A DNA stretch of 64,000 bases from Streptomyces scabiei 87.22 (GTDB taxonomy: Bacteria; Actinomycetota; Actinomycetes; Streptomycetales; Streptomycetaceae), in assembly GCF_000091305.1 (NCBI RefSeq), contig NC_013929.1, positions 1,674,001-1,738,000 on the forward strand, written 5' to 3'. The position numbers and the translations under genes were made by a program. The notes beneath the pieces are model-generated. The model was not told the origin of the DNA. It saw nothing but the letters and a program-made list of their open reading frames with translations, and made no database searches. Below, one piece after another: positions 63,984-64,000 of this stretch (within the stretch, counting starts at the first letter, position 1; every line of letters starts with the position of its first letter).

Positions 63984-64000
63984 ATGACGTTCCTTCACTG

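Overview
The window is high-GC DNA with GTG/TTG starts, ATGA/GTGA stop-start overlaps, Tat-type signal peptides, sugar ABC transporters without their own ATPase, and a single rare TTA leucine codon. Together these point to a chromosomal accessory region of a Streptomyces or a close relative. No rRNA, tRNA, CRISPR array or intact insertion sequence was seen.

Bases 1-12762 (plus strand) are an aromatic or apocarotenoid degradation region. It has the end of a FAD aromatic hydroxylase, an FAH-family hydrolase and an IclR regulator. Then comes a cluster of a carotenoid/lignostilbene oxygenase-family enzyme, a SnoaL-like protein, an MFS transporter, a GntR regulator with two DNA-binding domains, a DUF8021-like protein, an acyl-CoA-dehydrogenase-fold flavin monooxygenase with its flavin reductase, an SDR dehydrogenase and an aldehyde dehydrogenase.

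Bases 13204-29000 (minus strand) hold a near-complete L-tryptophan catabolic operon, transcribed right to left: indoleamine 2,3-dioxygenase, kynurenine formamidase, kynureninase, an APC amino-acid permease, aminomuconate semialdehyde dehydrogenase, 2-hydroxypentadienoate hydratase, acetaldehyde dehydrogenase, 4-hydroxy-2-oxovalerate aldolase, 4-oxalocrotonate decarboxylase, 2-aminomuconate deaminase, 3-hydroxyanthranilate dioxygenase and ACMS decarboxylase. The route ends in pyruvate and acetyl-CoA. The 3-hydroxylation step (kynurenine monooxygenase) is absent. An ArsR/DUF5937 regulator precedes the operon and a PucR regulator follows it; a separate MFS exporter lies beyond.

Bases 29001-30807 are a scar of transposase, helicase and hypothetical-protein fragments. 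Bases 30808-37666 encode a VanA/VanB-like Rieske oxygenase system with a 60-residue protein between the two components, an IclR regulator, and an SsuABC-like ABC importer. The vanB-like gene and the IclR gene converge on a 167-bp MITE-like inverted repeat that supplies both stop codons. Bases 37737-42598 carry a MmyB-type ligand-binding protein and a four-gene module (XRE regulator, ImmA/IrrE peptidase, MAB_1171c-like membrane protein, FAD epoxidase-like enzyme). Bases 42726-46048 carry a small protein, a phosphopantetheinyl transferase, a metallophosphoesterase and an ATP-grasp protein.

Bases 46157-63453 form a glycan and phosphoester utilisation locus around a DeoR regulator. Leftward are GH4 and GH38 glycosidases. 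Rightward are a PfkB kinase, a Tat lipoprotein sugar-binding protein, two permeases, a type I phosphodiesterase, a GH2 beta-galactosidase, and two Tat-exported phosphoesterase-type enzymes. A MaoC-type hydratase gene ends the window on the minus strand.
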